Assembly: GCA_010206225.2 (NCBI GenBank)
Contig: VIQU02000007.1
Span: 54,769-118,768 of the forward strand
Length of the DNA stretch: 64,000 nucleotides
Source: Lachnospiraceae bacterium MD308
GTDB lineage: Bacteria > Bacillota > Clostridia > Lachnospirales > Lachnospiraceae
Reading direction: 5' to 3'
Shown: positions 8,817 through 16,040 of the stretch, piece after piece
Numbering within the stretch: position 1 is the first letter of the stretch
Layout: every line of letters starts with the position of its first letter
Translations under genes and position numbers: made by a program
Notes under the pieces: model-generated
What the model was told of the DNA's origin: nothing
What the model saw: only the letters and a program-made list of their open reading frames with translations
The model's database searches: none

Positions 8817-9128
8817 ATTAAAATGTCCCTTTCTTTTTCGGTATGACGAAAACCACGATTTTCATAGTCTAAATATAGCGTTTTTGACAAAACGATATTA
8901 ACAATTTACCGAGTTATATTTTTGTGTTACTGCATAATCATAACTAAAATAAAATTTTACTAAGACCGCCGGCTCTGTACTGTGTGAGCAGTTCCAACCA
9001 GTGGGTATCCGGTGGGTTATAGAGCGCTTACTCCTGTAATATAAATATACCTCAATATGAGACGAATGAAAATGATTTTTTAACTTTCACAAATTCGCCT
9101 TACAAGAATTCGTTACTAAAGTCAAAAA
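8817..9128. other. Intergenic region, no supported gene
   Basis: About 310 bp. The part near 8860-8950 is AT-rich and likely holds the acetyltransferase promoter. A GC-richer patch at 8957-9030 can be read on the minus strand as a short open stretch (..ALYNPPDTHWLELLTQYR..), which looks like a vestigial gene tail but cannot be assigned. No RNA fold I could name. Confidence 0.35.
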
Positions 9129-9182
9129 ATATCCCTGCTGGAATCCTGAACTCTATGATTCTTTATGGATTCCTGCAGGGAT
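9129..9182 (-). terminator. Intrinsic terminator after the His-rich gene
   Basis: On the minus strand ATCCCTGCAGGAATCC pairs with GGATTCCAGCAGGGAT (one mismatch) around a 20-nt loop, followed by ATTTTTTG. It lies 5-60 bp past the stop of the 9187-9450 gene. Confidence 0.85.
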
Positions 9183-9186
9183 GCTT

Positions 9187-9450
9187 TTAATGGTGTTTTG
9201 AATGATGTCTTTTTCCGTTCTTATGGATTTTCTTATGCTCTTTGCAGTATCTCTTACAATTGCTCTTTTTCTTATGCCTCTTATGATGGTAAGGGCAGTA
9301 GACTCCCTTTCGGCTTTTGCTGTAAGAGCTGCTGTGGTGGCTGCTGCTGTGATGACCATGAGCCATAACAGGAGCATTGAAGCTTCCCGACAGCACGACG
9401 GCAGTCAGCATGATTACAACTGCTTTTTTCCATTTCTTTAATATTCTCAT
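9187..9450 (-). CDS. Exported His/Lys/Cys-rich small protein
   Basis: 87-residue protein with a clear signal peptide (KKWKKAVVIMLTAVVLSG, cleavage probably after VMA). The mature part is about 57 residues and extremely basic, beginning HGHHSSSHHSSS. It contains about 14 His and three Cys (VYCPYHHKRH, NCKRYCKEH) and ends RHHSKHH. This composition suggests extracytoplasmic metal binding, but no family is recognised. It has an AGGAGG ribosome site, its own terminator, and lies 161 bp after the RsgI-like gene, whose C-terminal tail is also His-rich. That suggests shared regulation or a shared ligand. Confidence 0.75.
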   Translation of the reverse strand: MRILKKWKKAVVIMLTAVVLSGSFNAPVMAHGHHSSSHHSSSYSKSRKGVYCPYHHKRHKKKSNCKRYCKEHKKIHKNGKRHHSKHH

Positions 9451-9611
9451 TCCCTGTGCCTCCTTGTATTGTAAAAATTTGTCTTTTATAAGTAATACGT
9501 CCTGGTCTTTACAATCCTTGCAAAAAAATCATTATTTTTTTGCACATACAGATTTAGCTGCTTCCCCGCACAGGAAATGTCCGCCGTCAGTCATTTTCTC
9601 ACATTAAAGTA

Positions 9612-10406
9612 TCAGTGCCTGTGGTCATGGTGTCCACCATGGCTTTCGTTTCCTCCGTTATCATTGTTGTGTTCATCATTTCCAGAGTCTTCGTAGTTTT
9701 CATCGCTTCCGCCGTTTTCAAAGTCCTCGTAACTTCCATCGCTTTCTTCATGTCCATGCCCCTTACAGGTCTCAATTTTGTCCTCGATCTCGCCCATGGA
9801 CATTTCGTGGCACTCCTCCATGGTAACAGACTCATCAAACTGAGAAAGCTCCTGGCATGCCCGATATTTCCCGAAGGACATCTCATACTGATGCGCCTCC
9901 TCCCTGCTGGCCAGATCGCTGGTATAAGTCTGCGCGCCATACTTTTCGGACATCTCATCCCCTCTGATCTCCTCAAGCATAGTCTCCCACCTATCTGAAA
10001 TAATCGTGATAAACACCCTTGAATCCTCTGTCAGATAGCCGGAATCATTCTCATCTCCAAGAAGGCGGCCGATTGCCTTAAGATAAGGCACATTTTTCAG
10101 CGGCACCCTGTCAAGGATATCCCTTCCATCCTGGTTATATGCATCTGCCTCCACGACTCTCCCGAAGCGGTTGATGCCAAGCTCCACAGAAGGATTGACA
10201 TCTATACTGATATAGGATACCGGCCTTATATATACCGTGTATCCCCCTCCGGTCAGGAGCAGGCATATACATGCTGCCGCAAAAGCATACCAGCGTATTC
10301 TTTTCAATCTGGCGCGCCGCTTTTGCACCCTCAGATACTCCATCGTATTTTGCTTAAGCTCCTCCGACGCCCGAATCTCTTTCATACTGTCGCGAATCAC
10401 ATTCAT
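9612..10406 (-). CDS. RsgI-like membrane anti-sigma factor with His/acidic tail
   Basis: Predicted single-pass anti-sigma factor for the adjacent ECF sigma factor. The cytoplasmic N-terminus (about 1-40) is followed by a transmembrane helix (WYAFAAACICLLLTGGGYTVYI). The extracellular part begins with the RsgI-type motif YISIDVNPSVELGINRFGRVV and the alpha/beta domain after it. The last about 50 residues are low-complexity, rich in Gly, Asn, Asp, Glu and His, and end GGHHDHRH. The start ATG at 10406 overlaps the sigma stop (ATGA) with AGGAGG upstream. The tail could sense metal or wall polymers; this is inference. Confidence 0.8.
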   Translation of the reverse strand: MNVIRDSMKEIRASEELKQNTMEYLRVQKRRARLKRIRWYAFAAACICLLLTGGGYTVYIRPVSYISIDVNPSVELGINRFGRVVEADAYNQDGRDILDRVPLKNVPYLKAIGRLLGDENDSGYLTEDSRVFITIISDRWETMLEEIRGDEMSEKYGAQTYTSDLASREEAHQYEMSFGKYRACQELSQFDESVTMEECHEMSMGEIEDKIETCKGHGHEESDGSYEDFENGGSDENYEDSGNDEHNNDNGGNESHGGHHDHRH

Positions 10407-10882
10407 ACCCACTCACCTCCTAACCTCTCCCGAAGAAGCTCTCTCGCCCTTGAGAGCCATGAGTAAACGGTATTTTCCTTTTTCCCGAGTATCCTTGCGA
10501 TCTCTACCGCAGGATAATCCTCATAATAATGCAGGTAGATGACGTTCCTGTACTTTTCCGGAAGCGAAAGCACCGCCTCTAAGACTTCCGAAGACATGTC
10601 GTCAAGAACCTCTCTCTCCTCTTCGATCATATCAAGAGGCACCCATTTTCTGCGGGCTGCGTACCTGAGATGATCGGTACACGCATTGATCGCCACCCGC
10701 GCAAACCATGCTTTCTCATGTTCCCTGCTCTCAAAAGGCTTGTCATAAAGCAAGTATTTCAAATATACATTCTGAAAGACATCCTCTGTGTCATACTTAT
10801 TCTTTAAATGCAAAAAGCATATCCTGCGCACCATATCGGCATAAGCCTCCATGACTCTGCTTAAATCCTCTTCGCTTTTCAA
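10403..10882 (-). CDS. ECF RNA polymerase sigma factor
   Basis: 159-residue extracytoplasmic-function sigma factor. Region 2 (about 10-75) includes DTEDVFQNVYLKYL and HEKAWFARVAINACTDHLR. Region 4 (about 95-155) includes LSLPEKYRNVIYLHYYEDYPAVEIARILGKKENTVYSWLSRARE, with the usual helix-turn-helix. It overlaps the RsgI-like anti-sigma gene by 4 bp, the standard coupling for a sigma/anti-sigma pair. It follows the dihydrofolate-reductase-like gene by only 20 bp and may be read from the same transcript. Confidence 0.92.
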   Translation of the reverse strand: MKSEEDLSRVMEAYADMVRRICFLHLKNKYDTEDVFQNVYLKYLLYDKPFESREHEKAWFARVAINACTDHLRYAARRKWVPLDMIEEEREVLDDMSSEVLEAVLSLPEKYRNVIYLHYYEDYPAVEIARILGKKENTVYSWLSRARELLRERLGGEWV

Positions 10883-10902
10883 GACCTCTTCCTCCCTTAC
10901 CC

Positions 10903-11445
10903 TCAGAAAAACGAACTTCTCCGCTCATACACCAGATCCGTTATCCCATTATAAGACTGCGTTTCCCGCAGCCTCAAATGTATCTCCCGGTCCAGTCCGC
11001 CAAAAAGACGGATACCTTTTCCCAAAATTACCGGAATCACAGAAATATAATAAATATCGATCATGTCCTCCCGCATTAACTGCCGGATAATCTCTGCCCC
11101 TCCGCAGATCCAGATATCCTTCCCCTTCTCCTTAGCCAGCCGTTTCACCAGATTGCACAGATCTTCCCGTGAAAATACGATCTTCTCCGCAGAAACCACA
11201 TCCCTATGGGTAATGACGTAGCTGGACAGATCAGCGTAAATCCATTCTGACAGCGACAGCTCTGTAACTATCTGATGGTATGTATTCCACCCCATGACAA
11301 CTGTATCCACGTCTTTTACAAAATCCGAATACACATCAACATTCTCCGCATTCTCGTCCTGACCCTTGAGCCAGTCCACACCGCCCTCACTGTCAGCGAT
11401 ATATCCGTCAAGACTCATAGCAATAAACAATACGACTCTTCTCAT
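10903..11445 (-). CDS. RibD C-terminal / dihydrofolate-reductase-like protein
   Basis: Dihydrofolate-reductase-fold NADPH-dependent reductase of the RibD C-terminal group (YyaP/YwjB-like), real substrate unknown. It opens RRVVLFIAMSLDGYIADSEGGVDWL, contains the VMGWNTYHQI motif, the glycine-rich IWICGGAEIIRQLMRED cofactor segment and YYISVIPVILGKGIRLFGG. The ATG at 11445 sits 7 nt after GAGAGG and gives the usual N-terminus; the frame can be extended to 11481. It lies directly upstream of the ECF sigma gene. Confidence 0.87.
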   Translation of the reverse strand: MRRVVLFIAMSLDGYIADSEGGVDWLKGQDENAENVDVYSDFVKDVDTVVMGWNTYHQIVTELSLSEWIYADLSSYVITHRDVVSAEKIVFSREDLCNLVKRLAKEKGKDIWICGGAEIIRQLMREDMIDIYYISVIPVILGKGIRLFGGLDREIHLRLRETQSYNGITDLVYERRSSFF

Positions 11446-11490
11446 ACTCATACCTCTCACATCACTTGCCGAAAAAGACATATCTCAACT

Positions 11491-11970
11491 TCATCTGCAT
11501 ATAGCTTTATTTTTTTCATAAGGCATTGGCTCTGGATTTTCCATATGCAGCCGGGCGATTTTATCGCATATGATATCATACAGATCATCTTCCACATAAG
11601 CGATCCTGTTCATATCGATTTCATCCTGCGGAATCTCCCCATCATTTACTTTTCTGCTGTATTCACCGTATGATTTCAGCCTTGCCATAATCGATGCTGC
11701 TTCTTCTTTTTCATCCTCAGAAAATATAGACTGCTCTGATAATTTGTTACTTATAAAACCGCAAAAATACGCAAAATCCTCGTCCCAATTGATATTCCCG
11801 TTCTCCTGCGCCTCCCAGCGCAGCTTTTCAATCTCTCTTAACAGCTCTCCTTGCAGACTGTCCGCCTGTCCTTCTTCCGGGACATAATTTTTCCAGATAT
11901 ATCTGCACACATCTGTATACTTTTGAATCTTCCTTTTTCTCAGGCTATCAAATATACCCATACCTTCCAT
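11491..11970 (-). CDS. Hypothetical cytoplasmic protein
   Basis: 159-residue protein with no signal or membrane segment, acidic and largely helical (IEKLRWEAQENGNINWDEDFAYFCGFISNKL...). I do not recognise the family. The second ATG (11961, MGIFDSLRKRKIQKY) has better ribosome-site spacing than the first. It lies 45 bp upstream of the dihydrofolate-reductase-like gene and may be in the same transcription unit. Small Trp/acid-rich proteins of this kind include some immunity proteins, but nothing here proves that. Confidence 0.6.
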   Translation of the reverse strand: MEGMGIFDSLRKRKIQKYTDVCRYIWKNYVPEEGQADSLQGELLREIEKLRWEAQENGNINWDEDFAYFCGFISNKLSEQSIFSEDEKEEAASIMARLKSYGEYSRKVNDGEIPQDEIDMNRIAYVEDDLYDIICDKIARLHMENPEPMPYEKNKAICR

Positions 11971-12031
11971 CCTCTCTTTTTCGCAGGCTATATCGACCTT
12001 CGGGCATGATATCCTGCTGCCTTTGACAGCA

Positions 12032-12391
12032 TCACTCTCCCTTTACGTACACATCAAAACGATTCCTTATCATAAATTCCCCGTTTTCCTGTATAGCTTT
12101 TCCGTCCTCTGCCGAAATCTCAGCCGTATCCTTTTCCACCGCTTTAATCTGGCTTTCAAGTTCCTCAAGCTGCTTTTCCAGCAACTTGATACTTTCTTCC
12201 GAACCCACGCTGTCTTTGGATGTGGCTTTCAAAAGCAGCAGCGAGTTTTGTATAGATTTCCTTTCCTCCTCTAATGACCTTTGTTTCTTTTCATTCTCCT
12301 CTTCCGTATTCACATTTGCAGAATTCATCTGGTTGTTCTGACACATCACAGCCTTTGGATTAACATACTCCGTTCTTAATGCGTTCATCAT
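12032..12391 (-). CDS. Small coiled-coil protein (FlxA-like)
   Basis: About 119-residue cytoplasmic protein. The ATG at 12391 (or the adjacent 12388) follows AAGGAGAAGGAAGAAT and is preferred over the far-upstream frame extension to 12532. After a short head containing one Cys (NPKAVMCQNN), residues 30-100 form a heptad-rich coiled coil (EEERKSIQNSLLLLK..., EESIKLLEKQLEELESQIKAVEKD). It resembles the FlxA-like family of short coiled-coil proteins. It lies about 145 bp downstream of the Agr-like kinase and could be a target or member of that unit. Confidence 0.65.
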   Translation of the reverse strand: MMNALRTEYVNPKAVMCQNNQMNSANVNTEEENEKKQRSLEEERKSIQNSLLLLKATSKDSVGSEESIKLLEKQLEELESQIKAVEKDTAEISAEDGKAIQENGEFMIRNRFDVYVKGE

Positions 12392-12536
12392 ATTCTTCCT
12401 TCTCCTTTTCCTGTCTTTTTCACACCATACTCTCGGCAGACAAGAGGTGTATATCCTATGTCCGATGAGATATTCATGTGGTACACAGATATATCGGAGA
12501 ATCTTTGTGTCACAACAAGCCGTTTTACGCAAATGG

Positions 12537-13661
12537 TCACTCTCCCTCCGCAGACGGCTTGAGACACAACAGTATACTAAGGCTGAACCGCCCCTGATCC
12601 CTCTTTATCTCCATGGTTCCCCCATATTTCTTAACTGTCCGTTTCATATTCTTCAGTCCGGTTCCATAATCCTTCTCACAAAACGGATCCTGTCTGTCTC
12701 CGCCAAAGCCAGACACTGCTGATTGACTGGACGGATCATCGGTATTCGTCACAATGATGAACAGGAAATACTGTTTCATTCCTGCCTGAACTGTGATTTC
12801 TGCTTTCTTTTGCTCTCTCTTCATACATGCCTGTATCGCATTGTCCATGGCATTTGCCAGAAGAGTACACAGATCCGCATCCTCTATGAAGAACCTTTTT
12901 GAAAAATGAGCGTCACAGCTTACCTGTATCCCCCTCGTCTCTGCAAAGCTTATCTTCTTTTTTAAAAGAACATCTGCCGCCAGATTGCCCGTGTCAATCC
13001 CAACAATCAGATTATCCGAACGGCTGCTTAAGCTTCTGAAATAATTCTCTGCCTCCGCATATCTCTTTTCATATACCAATCCCGACAGGATCAGAAGGTG
13101 GTTGTCGATATCATGCTGAAATGCAAGATACCGCTCATTTCTCCTTTTGGCTTCACCCAGATGGTCAAGAATATACCGATAAGAAGACTCCTTCTCCTCC
13201 CTCATACGCGCAAGGCTTTCAGAGATAACGCAAAGGCCTCCTGCCATCAGGACTGCCAAAAGTCCCGATACCGCCAACTGTACTGTGATCCCCATTTGCT
13301 CACTCATAGTTTTCTGTACAAGGCGACTCATAAAAACCGTCTGAAATCCTTCCATAAATGTATACAAAGTAAGGATTATCGAAACAGGAGCAATCGTCTC
13401 ATACATCTTAAGTTTCGTGGAAAAAACAGCAAAACAGAAGATTACGCCTGCGTGCAGAACTAATCTGCACACCTCGGAGCTATGCAGGTACATGACCAGA
13501 AATGTAAGCACGCAGTTTATGAAAAGACAGACCAGCGCATGCGCCTTCTTCCTGACCCGGGTAAGATTCTGCAAAAATAATATCTCAAAAAAGCAGAGAA
13601 GAGCATTGAGAAAAACCCACCATATATAAAACCCAGCACAATAGAATCCTGTCTCTACCAT
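12537..13661 (-). CDS. AgrC-like sensor histidine kinase (GHKL)
   Basis: Membrane histidine kinase expected to sense a peptide or other extracellular signal and phosphorylate the LytTR regulator encoded just upstream. The N-terminal about 150 residues hold five or six transmembrane helices. The H box is FQHDIDNHLLILSGL (about residue 184), followed by a dimerisation region. The GHKL ATPase shows the N box LANAMDNAIQAC and a G box GTGLKNMKRTVKKYGG. The start overlaps the regulator stop by 7 bp with GAGGTGAC upstream. No agrB or agrD gene for a cyclic peptide lies nearby, so the ligand is unknown. Confidence 0.88.
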   Translation of the reverse strand: MVETGFYCAGFYIWWVFLNALLCFFEILFLQNLTRVRKKAHALVCLFINCVLTFLVMYLHSSEVCRLVLHAGVIFCFAVFSTKLKMYETIAPVSIILTLYTFMEGFQTVFMSRLVQKTMSEQMGITVQLAVSGLLAVLMAGGLCVISESLARMREEKESSYRYILDHLGEAKRRNERYLAFQHDIDNHLLILSGLVYEKRYAEAENYFRSLSSRSDNLIVGIDTGNLAADVLLKKKISFAETRGIQVSCDAHFSKRFFIEDADLCTLLANAMDNAIQACMKREQKKAEITVQAGMKQYFLFIIVTNTDDPSSQSAVSGFGGDRQDPFCEKDYGTGLKNMKRTVKKYGGTMEIKRDQGRFSLSILLCLKPSAEGE

Positions 13662-14359
13662 CCAGTCACCTCATCCTTCAGAAAATCCAAAAGCCTCTGC
13701 ATAAATTCCTGCTGCCTTCTCCTTGATACCAGCACCCTTTCCCCACTGTCAAGAATTGCCGTTCCCCTCTCCACCGAGAAGGTATGCGCCATATTTACAA
13801 GAAAGCTTCTGTGGCAGCGGAAGAACCGTCCGTCAAGCTGCCCCTCCAGCATATCCAGTGTCCCAGAATACTCATAGCAGCCATCCACCGTATGAATGCA
13901 AAGCCGGTGGTCAAACACCTCGCAGTACGTAATATCACTAATCAGTATCCTTTCAAACACTCCGTTTTTTATCAGAGCAAGGGTTCTGCATTCTGTCTGA
14001 TAAAGCCGCTCCCTGGCTCTGTCAAGGGCAAGAAAAAGTCTCTCCTTTGTAACCGGCTTTACCAGATAGTGTACCGCCCCCACATCAAAAGCATCCAACA
14101 CATATTTTTTATAGGCCGTGACGAAGATAACCGGACTCCTCCCGCCAAATCGTTTCGCCACCTCCACACCGTCTATACCAGGGAGCTTCAAATCTAAAAG
14201 AAGCACGTCAAATGCCCCCTGCTCCCGCATCAGCTCCTCACCTGACATAAATGTCCGTATTCCGGTATGCAAACCTTTGCTTTTCACATAGCATTCCGCC
14301 ATTTCCTCTAATTTTTCCAGCATATAACCGTCGTCTTCACATATGGCTAATGAATTCAT
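13655..14359 (-). CDS. LytTR-family response regulator (AgrA-like)
   Basis: 234-residue response regulator paired with the overlapping GHKL kinase. The receiver domain (about 1-125) has the acidic pair in AICEDDGYMLEK, phospho-acceptor Asp in VLLLDLKLPGIDG, VTAY and Lys in YLVKPVTKE. The C-terminal LytTR DNA-binding domain (about 140-230) shows ISDITYCEVFDHRLCIHT, YSGTLDMLEGQLDGRFFRCHRSFLVNM and VLVSRRRQQEFMQ. LytTR proteins bind paired direct repeats upstream of their targets; none was identified here. Confidence 0.92.
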   Translation of the reverse strand: MNSLAICEDDGYMLEKLEEMAECYVKSKGLHTGIRTFMSGEELMREQGAFDVLLLDLKLPGIDGVEVAKRFGGRSPVIFVTAYKKYVLDAFDVGAVHYLVKPVTKERLFLALDRARERLYQTECRTLALIKNGVFERILISDITYCEVFDHRLCIHTVDGCYEYSGTLDMLEGQLDGRFFRCHRSFLVNMAHTFSVERGTAILDSGERVLVSRRRQQEFMQRLLDFLKDEVTGW

Positions 14360-14379
14360 CCTTGTACCGCTTTCCTTAT

Positions 14380-14796
14380 TTAATCTTCTGCTTTATATGC
14401 AAATGGCAAAAGCTCCTTCGCCCTGATCTTTTGCTCCTCCTCATGAACCATGAGAATCACTTCACATTCCGGCATATAATCATACAACATCTGACGGCAG
14501 TTCCCACAAGGCGGTATGATTTCTTCCCCTTCCTTTCCCCGGACCGCCACGATCGTCTCAAAGTCACGCTCCCTCTGAGTGATCGCTGCCCCTATGGCAA
14601 CCTGTTCGGCACAGGCTCCATGCAAGGAATAGACATTGACGCCCGTATAGACATTTCCACTCTTACACCGAACCGCTGCCCCTACAGTATGATTATAATT
14701 AATTCCGTCATAGTTTAGGCGGATAGCTTTCCGTGCCTGCGCGATTAGCTCCTGATCCTTATCCGTCAATAGATTTCCGTTATTTGATAACCACAT
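14380..14796 (-). CDS. cdd: Cytidine / blasticidin-S-type deaminase
   Basis: Zinc-dependent nucleoside deaminase converting cytidine or deoxycytidine to (deoxy)uridine in pyrimidine salvage. The zinc and proton-transfer motif is GACAEQVAIG (C and E of CAE). The second zinc motif is PPCGNCRQMLYDY. The N-terminal substrate loop is HTVGAAVRCKSGNVYTGVNVYS. It is 138 residues. The sequence is closer to the blasticidin-S-deaminase-like branch than to E. coli Cdd, so some substrate breadth is possible. It has its own GGAGAG ribosome site and sits just upstream of the Agr-like pair. Confidence 0.85.
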   Translation of the reverse strand: MWLSNNGNLLTDKDQELIAQARKAIRLNYDGINYNHTVGAAVRCKSGNVYTGVNVYSLHGACAEQVAIGAAITQRERDFETIVAVRGKEGEEIIPPCGNCRQMLYDYMPECEVILMVHEEEQKIRAKELLPFAYKAED

Positions 14797-14865
14797 AATT
14801 CTATCTCTCCTCTTTACAATTCATCCTGCCAACAATATTACCAAAAAGTATTTATATAAAAAATG

Positions 14866-14888
14866 TGGGAGACAGAAACCGTCTCCCT
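14866..14888 (-). terminator. Hairpin terminator 3' of the XRE gene
   Basis: GGGAGAC and GTCTCCC form a 7-bp stem around AGAAACC, followed on the minus strand by ACATTTTTTATATAA. It lies 145 bp past the XRE-regulator stop with no gene between. Confidence 0.65.
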
Positions 14889-15032
14889 AAAATTTGCTGT
14901 AATTTTTATTTGTTACACAAAACTTATATCATAACAGAGATCAGCCAACGCCCTACCCTACTCCCCAAACTCGCCTTCTGCGATAGAGATATCAATATCA
15001 AACTTTGTATTTTCACCTGCGACGATAAAATT

Positions 15033-15485
15033 CTACAATTTTTTATCCACTTTCTTTACGCATATAATAATCGCAATAGCAGAAGCTACAAGAAACTCGG
15101 CAAAAATCACTGACGGATTCCATATCTCGAAATAAAAATGTCCAATGAAATATACCGCCAAAAAAATCAAATATATTGCCACCGAATACATGACACATGC
15201 AAGAATCTGCCGCTGTTTCTGTTCCCGGACAAGTATAGCCTGCTGCTGCTTTTCCAGCATCTCTGTTTTTACTGACAAATCATCTATCTCTGATGATTTC
15301 AGCAGATAATCCGTTGTAACATCAAAAACTGCGCTTAATGCGACTATTTTCTCTAATTCCGGTGTCGCCTGACCGCTCTCCCATTTTGAAATGGACTGTC
15401 TGGAAACATCCAGCTTTTCCGCAAGCTGTTCCTGTGTAAGATCCTTTGCCTTTCGAAGCGTTAATAATTTTTCTGAAAAATTCAT
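15033..15485 (-). CDS. XRE-family regulator with C-terminal membrane helices
   Basis: 150-residue transcription factor. Residues 5-60 are a Cro/CI helix-turn-helix ([40 protein letters not shown]). A short coiled linker follows ([20 protein letters not shown]), then two transmembrane helices ([21 protein letters not shown] and [20 protein letters not shown]). This HTH-plus-two-TM layout is common in Firmicutes and may couple DNA binding to the membrane state. The start follows AAGGAGG. Target genes are unknown. Confidence 0.88.
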   Translation of the reverse strand: MNFSEKLLTLRKAKDLTQEQLAEKLDVSRQSISKWESGQATPELEKIVALSAVFDVTTDYLLKSSEIDDLSVKTEMLEKQQQAILVREQKQRQILACVMYSVAIYLIFLAVYFIGHFYFEIWNPSVIFAEFLVASAIAIIICVKKVDKKL

Positions 15486-15621
15486 CTTGTTCTATCCTCC
15501 TTGTTTTGATACCTAAACGATATCAAACAATCCGGTTGCTTTCCATACATAACTCTGTACATATATGCAACCAGCGGTGGAAATACAGCGACATTGCACC
15601 TCTTCTAAACATATCCCCGAC

Positions 15622-15996
15622 TTACTTTTCTCCGCTTTTTATAAATTCGATCAACTCTTCTAAACCCGTAAAATCATCATAATCTCCATATATTTCTTCC
15701 CGATGATAGACAACCCCGTTTTTTTCATTCCTTTCAAGACAGTCAAGCAAAGTTTCAACCCCATACCGTTTAGCAAATACCGTAAATCCATATGGTTTGA
15801 TTTTTGACAAAAGACCTTTACTGCAGTCCTCTTCACAGAGAAAGCAATTAGCTAATCCCTTTTTGATGGAGCACTTTCGATTTTCACACCAATCCTTATC
15901 AGGACATTCACCAGAATTGCAGCCGTTACATCTGGTATTCTCGGAGCATAGACAGCAAGCCAGACCACATCTCGCAATTCCAAGTTCTCTTTTCAT
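15622..15996 (-). CDS. DUF3795 cysteine-rich protein
   Basis: 124-residue protein with 14 or so Cys concentrated in the first 60 residues (IARCGLACCLCSENTRCNGCNSGECPDKDWCENRKC, then ANCFLCEEDC). This is the pattern of the DUF3795 family of probable zinc-binding proteins. The C-terminal half is an ordinary alpha/beta segment (FAKRYGVETLLDCLERNEKNGVVYHREEIYGDYDDF). The function is unknown. It lies just downstream of nrdD on the same strand (44 bp), so it may be co-transcribed. Confidence 0.8.
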   Translation of the reverse strand: MKRELGIARCGLACCLCSENTRCNGCNSGECPDKDWCENRKCSIKKGLANCFLCEEDCSKGLLSKIKPYGFTVFAKRYGVETLLDCLERNEKNGVVYHREEIYGDYDDFTGLEELIEFIKSGEK

Positions 15997-16040
15997 TCAG
16001 CCATCTCCTCTCTCACCTGAAAACAGAAGCGGCACAAATT

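Noticed and set aside
8940..9030. GC-richer patch that might be a structured RNA
   Set aside because: No consistent stem set, terminator or match to a known riboswitch; more likely an eroded gene end.
9153..10000. Long opposite-strand and shifted frames over the His-rich and RsgI-like genes (for example 9202-9441 plus, 9599-9976 minus)
   Set aside because: They are antisense or shifted readings of low-complexity coding sequence. They have no ribosome site and no domain, and the accepted frames have signal peptide, coupling and terminator.
12391..12532. N-terminal extension of the coiled-coil gene to 12532
   Set aside because: The extension has no ribosome site and Cys/His-rich unrelated sequence, while ATG 12391 follows AAGGAGAAGGA.
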